The position numbers were made by a program, and so were the translations under genes. 64,000 nt of DNA, taken from Macrothele yani. Taxonomy: Eukaryota; Arthropoda; Arachnida; Araneae; Macrothelidae. Under the pieces are notes generated by a model that saw only the letters and a list, made by a program, of their open reading frames with translations, ran no database searches and was not told where the DNA came from. The first letter of the stretch is position 1. Each line of letters begins with the position of its first letter. Positions 32,923 through 43,900 of this stretch are shown here, piece by piece. The stretch spans positions 61,713,594-61,777,593 of the forward strand of contig CM077024.1 in NCBI GenBank assembly GCA_039090855.1. The letters are read 5' to 3'.

Positions 32923-33255
32923 ATGGCTTTCTTAGGAAGAGCTCGAAAAGAAGAACTTCTGCAGTTGGCGGAAGAATTGGGTATAGAAGTTAAGCCAAAT
33001 CTCAAAATTCTGGAATTAAAAAATAAAATTGTCAACTTTGAAGGTTATGAAGAGGATTTCGTGAAAGAACTTTTGGCAGGTAAAATAGAGCGTAGAGAAA
33101 CAGAAAGACAAATGGAATGTGAGCGTAGAGAAACAGAGAGACAAATGGAATTGGAGCTTGAAAAACGTAGACAAACAGAAAGACAAATGGAATTGGAGCT
33201 TGAAAAACTCAGAATAGAAGCTGGACGTCAGCCGCTGGGAGGTAGTTTGGAGTAA
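32923..33255 (+). CDS. Gag N-terminal ORF of the LTR element
   Basis: 110 codons. Residues about 5-38 (ARKEELLQLAEELGIEVKP, then LKILELKNKI) look like a SAP-type helix-extended-loop-helix. They are followed by a repeated Arg/Glu-rich helix in which ERRETERQMEC- and LELEKRRQTERQMELELEK-like units recur. The frame stops at 33255 and gag continues in another frame at 33268, so a stop or shift has split one original ORF. The retroelement role (RNA/DNA binding or tethering) is inferred from the position. Confidence 0.75.
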   Translation: MAFLGRARKEELLQLAEELGIEVKPNLKILELKNKIVNFEGYEEDFVKELLAGKIERRETERQMECERRETERQMELELEKRRQTERQMELELEKLRIEAGRQPLGGSLE

Positions 33256-33294
33256 AATGGAAATTCTCATAAACCGAGATTAGAACTTCGTCAT

Positions 33295-33825
33295 TTGATG
33301 AAAACATTTGACCCAAAAGACAGTGATATAAGTATTTACTTAGTTTTATTTGAAAGGCAAGCACAACAATCAGAAATAAAAAGGGAAGATTGGGTCGCGA
33401 ATTTGATAGGACTTTTGCTCCACGAAATATCACAATTGATTGCCAGAGAAAATGTGGAAGATGCTAAAAACTATGAATATGTTAAAAGGTTACTTCTTAA
33501 AAGATATAAGTTAAGTCCAGAGAAATTTAGATTGAAATTTGTACAACACATGCGTACATCAGAGAAGGCCTGGAGAGATTTCGCCTTCGAGTTAGAAAAT
33601 TATTTTAATGAATGGATTTCAGGACTTAAAATAGGCGATTTTGAAGGGCTCAAAAAATTAATGATCACAGATCAATTGAAGCGGAGAGTGCCTATAGAAA
33701 TAAGGGAGCATTTTATTGATAAATGGTCAAATATTGTCTCACCTTCAGATTTGGCTGATATGGTGGACAATTATGAAAGTGTAAGAGGAGGAACCAAGAA
33801 AAATTCGTCGAATGAATTAAAGTAA
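33295..33825 (+). CDS. Gag capsid-like ORF of the LTR element
   Basis: 176 codons, all-helical. FDPKDSDISIYLVLFERQAQ, LLLKRYKLSPEKFRLKF and REHFIDKWSNIVSPSDLADM form the pattern seen in many arthropod gypsy gags with a SCAN-like capsid C-terminus. The ORF ends directly at the deletion junction, so no zinc knuckle or protease follows. Confidence 0.8.
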   Translation: MMKTFDPKDSDISIYLVLFERQAQQSEIKREDWVANLIGLLLHEISQLIARENVEDAKNYEYVKRLLLKRYKLSPEKFRLKFVQHMRTSEKAWRDFAFELENYFNEWISGLKIGDFEGLKKLMITDQLKRRVPIEIREHFIDKWSNIVSPSDLADMVDNYESVRGGTKKNSSNELK

Positions 33826-34416
33826 GATCTTTCTTAGGCCTGGCGGGATATTACAGCAGATATATTCCAATGTTTTCTTCGATAGCAGCTCCCTTGACAG
33901 ACATCTTGAAGGGTAAAAATCGTAAAGAGAAAATTATATGGTCAGAACAATGTGAGAAAGCTTTTGTGGAACTAAAAAAATCTTTATCTAGTTTTCCTGT
34001 TCTGTATGCCCCTGACTATGAACGTAGATTTATTCTACAAACTGATGCTTCAGATCAAGAAATGGGAGTCGTCCTCTCGCAAGAACAAGAAGATGGCGCT
34101 GAACATTCCTGTACGCTATCTAAGCAGAAAACTTTCGACAGCAGAGAAGACATACAGCACCAGTGAAAAAGAATGTGCCGCCATTATATTTGCGGTACAG
34201 AAACTGAAATGCTACCTGGATGGTCAAAATTTCCTCATACAAACTGATCATAACCCTCTCGTTTGGTTACGCACCAATGCAAGTTCAAATGCTCGTCTGA
34301 TGAGATGGGCCCTTGCTTTACAAGCATATGATTTTGTTATAATTCATCGATCGGGGACTATGCACAAAAATGCAGATGGACTGAGCAGAGTTCCAACTTT
34401 AGATGATCCACCTTGA
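33826..34416 (+). pseudogene. Pol fragment: RT connection and RNase H
   Basis: RSFLGLAGYYSRYIPMFSSI opens with the conserved connection segment. Then FILQTDASDQEMGVVLSQ marks the start of RNase H and, after a frameshift near 34100, RYLSRKLSTAEKTYSTSEKE, LIQTDHNPLVWL and MHKNADGLSRVP complete it. The frame ends at 34416 with no integrase. Standard gypsy order, with the part before this segment deleted. Confidence 0.88.
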
Positions 34417-34652
34417 TCATGCTATGTGTCTGCTAGTGAAAACATTTTTTGTTGTTGTTGTTTTTTTGTTTTTGGTTGTGGTATATACTACATAGAAATT
34501 GTTGGAAAACACGTAAAGATGATTGTTAAATTAACTCATATATTTATCTTTGTAAATGGATTATGACTCATTATGTGAACTATGAATACTGTATTGTAAA
34601 ATGACAAGAACTTTTTACCACTGGAAAAAGTTCCTCTGGAGTGAGGAGGGGT

Positions 34653-34854
34653 TGTAAAATACGAACTTCCACGCACAAAAGTGCGGAAGATACATTGACA
34701 TTTAATGACTTGAGCGTGTGGTGAGTGATGAGGGGAGTTGCGTGAGAGATATTGAAGGAGTAGGACATGCCGAGCTTTGGCTAAGACAACAGTTTATGTT
34801 TTTGTGTAAAGTAATAAATGTTTTGTGTTGTGATCGAGTGTCTGTGATGTTACA
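34653..34854 (+). repeat. 3' LTR
   Basis: 202 bp, same ends as the 5' LTR. Visible differences from the 5' copy show that the insertion is not recent. Confidence 0.9.
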
Positions 34855-35266
34855 ACTTCACCGATTTCTTCCGCTTTCTGCTCACTGGAGAGACGCCCAG
34901 ATCTCGGATCATCATCAAAGGATTTCCGCTCGTCACGAAACCGTGCATACCACTTAAAAACTCTGCTGCGGGGTAATTCTGTGTCTCCATACGCTTCTTC
35001 CAGCATTCTGTAAGTTTCAATAGCTGATTGACCAAGTTTTCAACAAAAACGGAAATTCACTCTCTGATCTTCCATGGCTAAAATTAAATGGGATGAGAAC
35101 GCCTGCCATTACTCCCTTAATACCCGTCTGCCGCTTGTTGGCACCGGTATAAACCGGTTTCCAGCTGTTCGCTGATTGGCCAAGGACTGCTGTCTTCTGG
35201 CACACACGCAATATTTTTATTCTACAACTGTTACGTCAGTTATATGGTCCTAGAACTTATTGGACG

Positions 35267-35849
35267 CAGTTTGTACGTACAAATTCAACGTCGAGAACAA
35301 ATATTGTTCGCCGCATTTGTAATAAGAACGTATCAGTTGTAAGAGATTATACGAAATTTTGAGAGACTGTATGGAAATTTAAAGAAGAAAAGCTGTGCAT
35401 TCCAAATTCTGGCCTACAGCCACAATAAAAGTTGATTACTTCAGCTGTTAATCTAATAAGTATGCTTCTCGTGTAGAACATTGCAAACCGATCCAAGCCG
35501 GTTACAGATAGCAAGTCAGCAAGTAACAGGCGTTCATTACTTTTATCTGAAAGCACAGCGGAAGTAGAACATATGTCATAATTTTTCATGTACTTGCGAA
35601 TTCCCACTTCCCACGTTTGGCAACGAGGACTTATGTGACTATTGCATCATGGTACTGTTTTTTAGTGTTTTATTGCTTCCTTGCGCTGTATACTGTGGCA
35701 CTAAACCTGATGATGAGGCCGATGGCGGCCTCGAAAGATCTTGCTTTTAAGTATTTTAACGTACCTTCGTTTTAATTGTAAATAAAGTATTTTAACTTTG
35801 GGATTTCAACTTGGTGAGTTTGACATATCGTACTTAGACAACTTAATTA
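35267..35849. other. Non-coding, nothing recognised
   Basis: Spacer between two mariner relics; no ORF or repeat supported. Confidence 0.5.
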
Positions 35850-38388
35850 TACGTTCTCAAAGTTTTTTTCAGCGAGAAAATTCGACAGAGATCGGAAGAG
35901 ATGAAAGTCGGAAGGGTCAAGATGTGAGAGCATATCTCTCATTCCAGCTTCTGCAACTTTTGCTGGGTCCGTAAAGAGATATGTGGACGAACGTTATCCT
36001 GGTGAAAAACAACTCCAATGGCGATTAATCAAAGCTGGGCGCTTTTCTTGCACTGCTGCATGAAGACGATCCAACTGTTGGATGTATGCATCCGCTATGA
36101 TGGTATTGTTCCCCGGTAAGAGTTCATAGTAAATCACACCGCGACAGTCCCACCAGCAACGCAACATCACCTTCCGTACATGATGGGGTAGCTTAGAACA
36201 ATTCTGTGGAGGTTGTCCTTGCTTGGTCGATGCTCTTTGTCACGTAGCAATCACGTAGATAACCCATTTTTCGTCATTTGTGACCAACTGATGCAAAACC
36301 TCGGTTTTCTCTTTCACGCTGAGCAACAGCAATGGAGTAGTGTTGCATCCGATTCTGGTCTGGCAAAGCATAGGGTACCCAGTTGCACAGTTTACACAAA
36401 TACCCGGTTTTCTCTTTCACGCAGAGCAACAGTTATGGAGTAACGTTGCATCCGATTCTGTTCAGACAAAGCATGGGGTACCCATTTGCACAGTTTACAC
36501 GAATATCGCGGGGTTTTTTCCACGCAGAGCAACGGCAATGGAGTAGCGTTGCATCCGATTCTGGTCAGACAAAGCATGGGGTACCCATTTGCACAGTTTA
36601 CACGAATATCGCGGTTTTCTCTTTCACGCAGAGCAACAGCAATGGAGTAACGTTGCATCCGATTTTGGTCAGGCAAAGCATGCGGTACCTATTTGCACAG
36701 TTTACACGAATATCCCGGTTTCCTCTTTCTCGCAGAGCAACAGCAATGGAGTAACGTTGCATCCGATTCTGGTCAGACAAAGCATGGGGTACCCATTTGC
36801 ACAGTTTACACGAATACCCGGTTTTCTCTTTCACGCAGAGCAACAGTTATGGAGTAACGTTGCATCCGATTCTGGTCAGACAAAGCATGGGGTACCCATT
36901 TGCACAGTTTACACGAATATCGCGGGGTTTTTTTCCACGCAGAGCAACGGCAATGGAGTAGCGTTGCATCCGATTCTGGTCAGACAAAGCATGGGGTACC
37001 CATTTGCACAGTTTACACGAATATCGCGGTTTTCTCTTTCACGCAGAGCAACAGCAATGGAGTAACGTTGCATCCGATTTTGGTCAGGCAAAGCATGCGG
37101 TACCTATTTGCACAGTTTACACGAATATCCCGGTTTCCTCTTTCACGTAGAGGAACAGTAATGGAGTAACGTTGCATCCGATTCTGGTCAGACAAAGCAT
37201 GGGGTACCTATTTGCACAGTTTACACGAATATCCCGGTTTTCTCTTTCTCGCAGAGCAACAGCAATGTAGTAACGTTGCATCCGATTCTGGTCAGACAAA
37301 GCATGGGGTACCCATTTGCACAGTTTACACGAATATCCCTGTTTTCTTTTTCACGCAGAGCAACAGTAATGGAGTAACGTTGCATCCGATTCTGGTCAGA
37401 CAAAGCATGGGGTACGCATTTGCACAGTTTACACGAATATCCCGGATTTCTCTTTCACGCAGAGCAATAGCAATGGAGTAGCGTTGCATCCGATTCTGGT
37501 CAGACCAAGCATAGGGTACCCAGTTGCACCTACCAATATCCCGGTTTTCTCTTTCACGCAGAGCACAGCAATGGAGTAGCGTTGCATCCGATTATGGTCA
37601 GACAAAGCATAGGTTACCCAGTTGCACAGTTTACACGAATATCCCGGTTTTCTCTTTCACGCAGAGCAACAGAAATGGAGTAGCGTTGCATCCGATTCTG
37701 GTCAGACAAAGCCTGGGGTACCCATTTGCACAGTTTACACGAATATCGCGGTTTTCTCTTTCACGCAGAGCAACAATAATGGAGTAACGTTGCATCCGAT
37801 TCTGGTCAGACAAAGCATGGGGTGCCCATTTGCACAGTTTACACGAATATCCCGGTTTTCTCTTTCACGCAGAGCAACAGCAATGGAGTAGCGTTGCATC
37901 TGATTCTGGTCAGACAAAGCATGGGGTACCCAGTTGCACAGTTTACACGAATATTCCGGTTTTCTCTTTCACGCAGAGCAATAGCAATGGAGTAGCGTTG
38001 CATCCGATTCTGGTCAGTCAAAGCATATAGTACCCAGTTGCACAGTTTACACGAACATCCCAACTTCGGAAATCGGGTATTGATTGGTCGTATGAGAAGT
38101 CTTCAGTAGCTTTGCCAGTTCCCGTAGTGTTGCATGAGGTTCGGTAGATGGCAAGTGTGGCAGTGCATTATCTTCAACCTTACTGGGTGTGCCAGTTCTG
38201 GACGCATCAAACTGATCCTGTACACCAGTGTCGGATTTCCTGTAATTGTACCAGTCATAGAAAGTACTCTGTCCGATATTAACGTTACCAAACGCGTTTC
38301 GCAATTTTCCAAGTGCTGCCATAACTTTCACGTCATTCAAATATTCCTAGAGCAATATTGCACGAACAACTTCCTTCGATATCGCCAT
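35850..38388 (-). pseudogene. Mariner transposase relic containing a satellite expansion
   Basis: Minus strand. The start is at about 38388 (MAISKEVVRAILL). Then comes the first helix-turn-helix, FGNVNIGQSTFYDWYN, and a basic hinge (FDASRTGTPSKVEDN). After the 104-bp array (36299-38061) the frame continues with DEKWVIYVI, then KVMLRCWWDCRGVIYYELLP (36130-36190), LDRLHAAVQEKRPALINRHW and a C-terminal HLDPSDFHLFRSLSNFLAEK near 35890-35950. These are the mariner catalytic blocks; the second block is broken by a frameshift. The array units encode WVPHALSDQNRMQRYSIAVA, the mariner segment that normally follows the second DNA-binding domain. Confidence 0.85.
36299..38061. repeat. 104-bp tandem repeat (17 units) born inside mariner
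   Basis: The word GTTGCATCCGATT (one copy reads GTTGCATCTGATT, one GTTGCATCCGATTA) occurs 17 times at 36340, 36448, 36550 and then about every 104 bp to 37998. One unit near 37530 is shortened. Units are mostly 90-98% alike by eye. Because 104 is not a multiple of 3, neighbouring units are in different frames and the array destroys the transposase. Runs of units share local variants (for example the GCGGGGTTTTTTCC version at 36508 and 36922), which suggests block duplication of about four units. Confidence 0.97.
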
Positions 38389-38431
38389 CGTATCGTTGCC
38401 ACGCGCAACTAATCTTCACCACAACAGCGTA

Positions 38432-38657
38432 TGGCCGCCACGGCGGCGCAGTAGTCTAAGTGATGGTCTCTGATCATTCGTCCAAAAGGGGTACGGGCTT
38501 GAATCCCGGTAAGGCATGGATGTTGTGTTTGTCTTGCGACACTAGCTCTCTCCCTTCCCGGGAACCAGTGACCCTAAATTAGGGACGGGCGATTGCTTAT
38601 AGCCTATTGAGTTGCTCACTGTGGTCGTTAAACCTCCAACAAAAAACAAAACAAAAA
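38432..38657 (+). mobile_element. tRNA-derived SINE (young copy)
   Basis: Complete head, B box slightly changed (GGCTTGAATCCC), body and an A-rich tail interrupted by C. A perfect 9-bp target duplication AACAGCGTA lies at 38423-38431 and 38658-38666. It is inserted just upstream of the mariner start. Confidence 0.93.
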
Positions 38658-38811
38658 AACAGCGTACATTCTGTCCTTAGAATCTATTCTTTCGCGTACA
38701 GCACTCTGGGATGTTTACGATACCGCAGGTCCGCAGTATCCTGCATTACACATGCCACATACAACTTTTTCCGGAAACGTTTTTTACAACCTGATATAAT
38801 CGTTAGTAGGA

Positions 38812-38879
38812 GGAGGAAACTTGGGGAGACCTTCGTCCAGCAGTGGATTGATAATGGTTGACAATGATGATGATGATAA
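38812..38879 (+). mobile_element. 3'-end fragment of the RTE-type LINE
   Basis: Encodes RKLGETFVQQWIDNG followed by an ATG-repeat tail, identical in peptide to the C-terminus of the LINE at 6545-8374. A severely 5'-truncated insertion of the same family. Confidence 0.88.
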
Positions 38880-39271
38880 AATTAGATAACTATTTAAACT
38901 AAACAACAAATGCTTACAAACTTAAAAAACTACAGACGATAGAACACACTCCTCAGTGAAATTCAAAGGGTTGCTCGTTTTTGTTTGGACCTCTGGTTAA
39001 TTAAAATTTTTCGAAGCATTAAGCAAACCATCACTTCCCAAGTTAATTTCACATAATCAAAAGTTGATGATCGAGGGTTCATCTTTTTTGTAAATTAGTA
39101 TTTCTTCAAAAAGAAATTTCGAAAGCACATGCCATCTTGCTTTGTAAACCCAATGGCATATGGAAAAAGACGATCTCTTATTTTCGGATTTGTAAATAAG
39201 CATTTCTTCAAAAAGAAATTTCGAAAGCAATTCAAAAAGGGACTGAATGTATGTCAATGTCTTTTTTTACG
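38880..39271. other. Non-coding with a short direct duplication
   Basis: TTCTTCAAAAAGAAATTTCG followed by AAAGCA occurs at about 39101 and 39204, roughly 103 bp apart. No gene. Confidence 0.55.
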
Positions 39272-39734
39272 CTTTCCAACCGTAGGTTGAAGAAGCGCAT
39301 ATGCTCCACCTTTGTCCGTTTGTCTGTCTGTCTGTTTGTTCATCTGTCAGTCTGTCCGTCAGCACGATAAGTCGCGTAAAAATGGTTCGATTTCGATGGA
39401 ATTTTGGTATGTGGTAGGGGAGCACCTGGGCACAAACCCTGTGGAAAATGGGCGAAATGGAGTCAAAGGTCAGGTCATAGGAGCGGGATGCATTCCATTG
39501 CCCTTATGCGTCATAACTTGCGTAAAAATGGTTCGATTTTGATGAAATTTTAGTATGTGGTAGGGAACTACCTAGGGATGAACCCTATTGAAAATTTAGC
39601 GAAATGGGGTCAAAGGTCAGGACATAGGAGCGAGATTTATTCTGCAGCCATTATCCTCATAACTTGAGGAATGATTTCTGGTATGTTGGAAAGCGTATCA
39701 TAATCAATGCATTGCATGATTTTACTAACTTGTT
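39272..39734 (+). repeat. Dispersed repeat R1, copy 2
   Basis: Matches 24163-24712 in orientation and end points, with one subunit fewer. It has a (GTCTGTCT)-rich segment at 39314-39362. An old SINE follows directly at its 3' edge. Confidence 0.75.
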
Positions 39735-39945
39735 ATTTTTTTAGGACTATAATGGCCACCGCGGACAACTCAATGGGCTATAAGTAGTTGTCCTTCCCTA
39801 ATTTGGAGTCACTGATTCCAGGGAGGGAGAGTGCCAGTGCCGTAAACACCATCCATGCTGCATCTAGGATTCGAACTCGGACCAATCGCTGGCGAATGAT
39901 GATAAGCTAACGCTTTATACCGCTCGGACACCTGGGTAACATCTG
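39735..39945 (-). mobile_element. Old, diverged SINE copy
   Basis: T run at 39736-39742, body words CAACTCAATGGGCTATAAG and AGTGCCAGTGCCGTAA, and a degraded B box (GGATTCGAACTCGG). The head is barely recognisable. Confidence 0.8.
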
Positions 39946-40922
39946 ACAGCCTTCCCGTTTCACTCTTCTTAATCTGTTCTTCCCAGGAATATCCTAACCT
40001 GTGACGGCAGGAACACAGGGTTTCGAGCTTCTTTTCTTACGTAGCACTTTCGAAGGAAAAAAATAAAAAATAATAATTATTATTTGTACCATTATTATTT
40101 ATGGCATTGAATAATAATATAAACATAACAAGGTCATCATGCTGAACCGTTATATTCACATTTGCACATAGCTAGTCTGTATTAAATTTAAACATTCGCA
40201 TTCTTAGCATGACTTGAATAATAAAAATGGCATTAACAAAATTTTAAATTGTTAATGTTTTTACAGCTGTGTATCGTAAGTTTTGTTTTGTCTAAGAATA
40301 GTGAGGACCACTACCACCCCGGAAATAAAAGTTCTCTCATAGATGGCTGAGTCAGCTCCTCTTTTACTTCGTTACCTACCAGTGCTTATCAGGTTTGCTT
40401 AGTAACAATTGCAAAACAACAAAATGTAATCTGTTTTCCTATTATCTATATATTACGCAAACAATCTTTTCGAAAAAAATGTAAAGTCCTGTGTAGTTAT
40501 CTTATTACTTTTCTCTCCTCGTGCGTCACTTACGTCTGGGACATTGGCTGCAACGATTACCTGCAATCCGATCTTCCGGAATATAGATCATTACCACTTA
40601 AGTGTTAGTCCTCGGAAGTTATTACAACTTTCTCTTTTAAAACGAAGTCACTTATCAAAAGGAGTGATAATCTTTTAAAGATGTGCTTCGGTAAAAGTGA
40701 TTGAATGAGACGTTGAAATCGCTCGTACTATTCTAAGAAATAAATAGGCACTTTTCTACAAGGTGGTTATGGCTATACCTGAGCCATGGATACTTCTATA
40801 TAGTTTACACTGGATACGTCGGATTTTTTCAGGTATTTAAGAAAACATTTACCAGCTTTTAATCCTCACAGAAAAAATTCATACTACAAAATACAAGTTA
40901 TTTTGTCCGTATATCTCATGTC
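39946..40922. other. Upstream region of the large ORF
   Basis: No gene. GGATTTTTTCAG at 40821-40832 is a plausible 3' splice site, which would give an 90-bp leader exon end before the start codon. An in-frame stop (TAA, 40860-40862) lies upstream of the ATG and limits the ORF. No clear TATA box chosen. Confidence 0.45.
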
Positions 40923-40932
40923 ATGGCGATAA
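40918..40932 (+). promoter_or_regulatory. Minimal upstream ORF overlapping the start codon
   Basis: ATGTCATGGCGATAA: a four-codon ORF whose ATG is 5 bases before the main ATG in another frame. Its context (T at -3) is weak, while the main ATG has G at -3 and G at +4. Leaky scanning would favour the main start. Seen in sequence; function is inferred. Confidence 0.4.
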
Positions 40933-43900
40933 CTACTCCAGAATTTTACGATTTAAAACAATTTGAATGTGACTGTCCGAAAATAAAAGATCGGCTTTTC
41001 CCATATGCCATTGGGTTTACAAAGAAAGATGGCATGTGGTGGTCGCTGGTTCTATCATACCTGTATCCTGTCAAAGATTTCTCGACATTCAAGGGACAAT
41101 TTGAAAAACTGTGTGGTGACGCCCTTCACATTAGCATTGTAGATGAGAAAGAAATTTATGATCTTTGGGACTTTTTAAAAAAATATAACCCATTCAGAAA
41201 TCGCTATTCATGCATGTACAATGCCACTATCAAGAACCTGATAGCTGTGTTTAGGAAAAATATAATAAATTATCTCTGTAGAACAGATGAATGGAAAAGG
41301 CACCAAAAATCGGCAAAACAGGTTGATCTCGAAAAAGTGAATTACCAACTTGCGAGTCTTGATGAAATAAATAAAATTATGGCAGGAAATAGCAACTTTT
41401 ATGCAACCTATTTGCCGGCAGCATGCAATGTATTAAACACTGATATCGGTGTATGTGATGTTCTTAAAAAAATTCAGCTTTTCCAAGATCATCAGGAAAT
41501 ATGGTTCGATGCTTATTTGACGCTGTACATCAGGAACGAAGACAGCAACCCATCTAATAGGACCTTCTACTTTGGAATAGAACAGAACTTAGGAATGCGG
41601 TTGCAGAAGAACGCTCTGAATAGCATACTCCTCGCAGCTAACGTTTACCCTAAAAATCTGAAACAGATATGGCGCAATCGTTCTTCAAACAACAACTTTA
41701 TACTGAAACTAGTACAGGAAAACATGTACTCCTTAGTTTCGCTTTTGTTTAGGCAGCCTCACATTTTATTTAAGCTTGGTGAGGCAGGTTATAATGTCGA
41801 TCCTTCAATCGCAGGTGATGGAGGAACAACTGCTCTTTACTACGCCTTACAGGAAAATAAGAAATGTATTGTCTATCAGTTTTACAACTACCTGTCAGGG
41901 GCAATTCAGTTGTCAGGGGTCTCACCAAGAAATCCAAGTGAGTCAATCATGGAAAATTTGGAACTTCTTTGGACGGTTTTAAAAGAACACAAATCGCTTT
42001 TTCAGAATATAAAACCAAAAAAACATTTTTTCTTTCTTGAGCAGCTTGAAAAATTCAACCGTTTTCAAACTGCAGTGGCATCAAAGTTTTTGGAAACGGA
42101 AAACACAGAAAACATTTCTTTTTATCCGGAAGCAGAAAAGAAGAAACGGAAAATGATCGCCCTTTTGTGCACTTACTTACGTTATTTTAAATTTTCTGAT
42201 GTGGATGCTTGTAGCTCTGATTCCTATGAAACCTCTGGTGTCGAAAAATCTGCAGTCTTCCAAAGGTCGTTTAAAAAATTTGAGAGATACCACCAAATCT
42301 TAGATTTTAATGTTTCTCTCCTTTTCTTTGACAATATTTTTTCACTGAAGCAAAACTTACGTCTTCAAAATGGGTATGAATTTATAGAATCTGCTTTCTT
42401 TCGTTTTATTTTAATGTGTAATTTTTACAGCTTCTTCAGATTTTTTCCATTTCGTTCTGGTGTAAACAAGCTGAGAAAAGGTAAAGAAGGTGAGACATTT
42501 CAGACATATAGGTGGTCCCATTGCTACCATATTGTTCAAGTGGAACGTTGGAAGCTTTATAATGATCTCGTTGACTTCATAAACACATTGAAAGACACTG
42601 ACCTGAAAGAGGTGAATATTTTTGAGGGCTTACAAGAGTCAGACCTCGAAACTATGGCATCAATGCCTAAGATTCGAGATGTCATTATTTCCAGAGCAGT
42701 GTTACATTTTTTGGATATTGCGACAAAAGTAAAATTTAGTTTCGAATTAAAGGACTGCGTTGACAAGAACACCGTGGATGCACAAGCAGTATTGATCATA
42801 GAGAGAGCATTACAAGTCGTCGGCGAGAGTCTAAATGAACGTTTTGCTGACGGTGTATCTTTGGGAAAATCGTTGCTTGTGTCAGCTTTTCCAGTAGCTG
42901 TGAGAAAAAACTTAAGGAATGTAAGAGATGAGCTGTCGCATATAGACGGGAAAAAGGTAGAGTGTAGAAACGGTATTGAGGGCCGCAAGAAAGATTTTAA
43001 AGGAATCAGGAATGACCTAAATTCCATTAAGTCACGAGTCGAACAAAATCATTGTGTACTAGAACTTCTAGCAAGGAAATACATTTTGGACGAAAGTAAT
43101 AAGCAATTAATTTGCATTCATACAAAGCATGTTAATCAGCTATCGAAAGCCATCAAAACTGAACGTACGACTTTTAAAGAAATAACGGTTTCCCTCCGAA
43201 CGGAAATTAGTTCCTTTTCTCATCATTGTAACTTAAAAGTTCATTTTGAATACATAAAACACTACATATTTGAAAAGAGAAAAAAATCAGAACCAGATCG
43301 TCTAGATAAAGTTGTGTTCCACTTAAGTTGTGTAAAAGCGTTATTTTGTAACTACACTGAAGTCGGAAAAGAAACAGATATTGCTCCAGAAGTGGCAGAA
43401 AGTTTATATCATATTCAGGAAAACGCTAAAACTTTACTAGTAAATGGAGAAGTGAAGGAAGAAGTAAAGGAAGATTTGGAAAAAAACATAGGATTTCTTT
43501 TAGAAAAATACGGCGCATTGATTCATGAAAGAAAACAACGATGTAGAAAAGCCATGCGTCGTGAAGTCAGAAGCCGAATTTTGCAAAAAAAAATAAAGAA
43601 AGGCGGACTAACGAGAAAGATTATGTCCCTCAACTTCAACAGGAAATATTATGTACCTCATGTATCAGACAATTCGTCGCCAATAGAAAGAAAGAATTAC
43701 TCCTTGACGGAAGCAAATTCTCATATCAAAACCGAAGCAGGTGCCATGAATGATGAGGAAATGTACGAAGATTTGTCCTACCCTTACATCCAAAAACTCT
43801 CAGATGATTTCAAGTTTTTTTATCCCATTACTGATGAAGATAAACGGTTTATTTTAGACCAGGTCCCATCAATATATAAGGAACATAGCAAAGCTAAAAG

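Larger units (their letters stand above)
32201..34854 (+). mobile_element. Gypsy-type LTR retrotransposon, internally deleted
   Basis: LTRs at both ends run TGTAAAATACG to GATGTTACA, and a 4-bp target duplication ACTT lies at 32197-32200 and 34855-34858. A purine-rich tract (GGAGTGAGGAGGGG, 34638-34651) sits before the 3' LTR. A candidate primer site TGGAGGCACCGACGGGA lies at 32449, 15 bp past the 5' LTR. The internal part holds gag, then jumps at about 33820 to the end of the reverse transcriptase and RNase H. Protease, the RT catalytic core and integrase are missing. It cannot move without help. Confidence 0.9.
31680..35266 (-). mobile_element. Mariner element split by an LTR retrotransposon
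   Basis: Outer tips: GGTCCGAAAAGTTCCAGGAC on the left, with an inverted relative at 35240-35266 on the right. The transposase start is at about 35075 (minus), then RMLEEAYGDTELPRSRVFKW and DDDPRSGRLSSEQKAEEIGEV. The frame is interrupted at 34858 by the LTR element and resumes on its other side at 32196 with RNQLKKDRRITVRLLAESM. The C-terminal part includes SPDLLLCDFFLFPK (about 31920-31965) and ends with a WKWAMIQKGG-like segment near 31770. The middle part with the first two catalytic residues was not found, so the element was already deleted. Confidence 0.85.

Noticed and set aside
36299..38061. CRISPR-like array (regular 104-bp period)
   Set aside because: The whole unit is repeated, with no unique spacers, and the unit is mariner coding sequence in a eukaryotic context.
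42557..43027. 156-codon minus-strand ORF inside the large gene
   Set aside because: It is antisense to the HEPN-like coding sequence, which explains the open frame; the peptide is Ser/Phe-rich without motifs.
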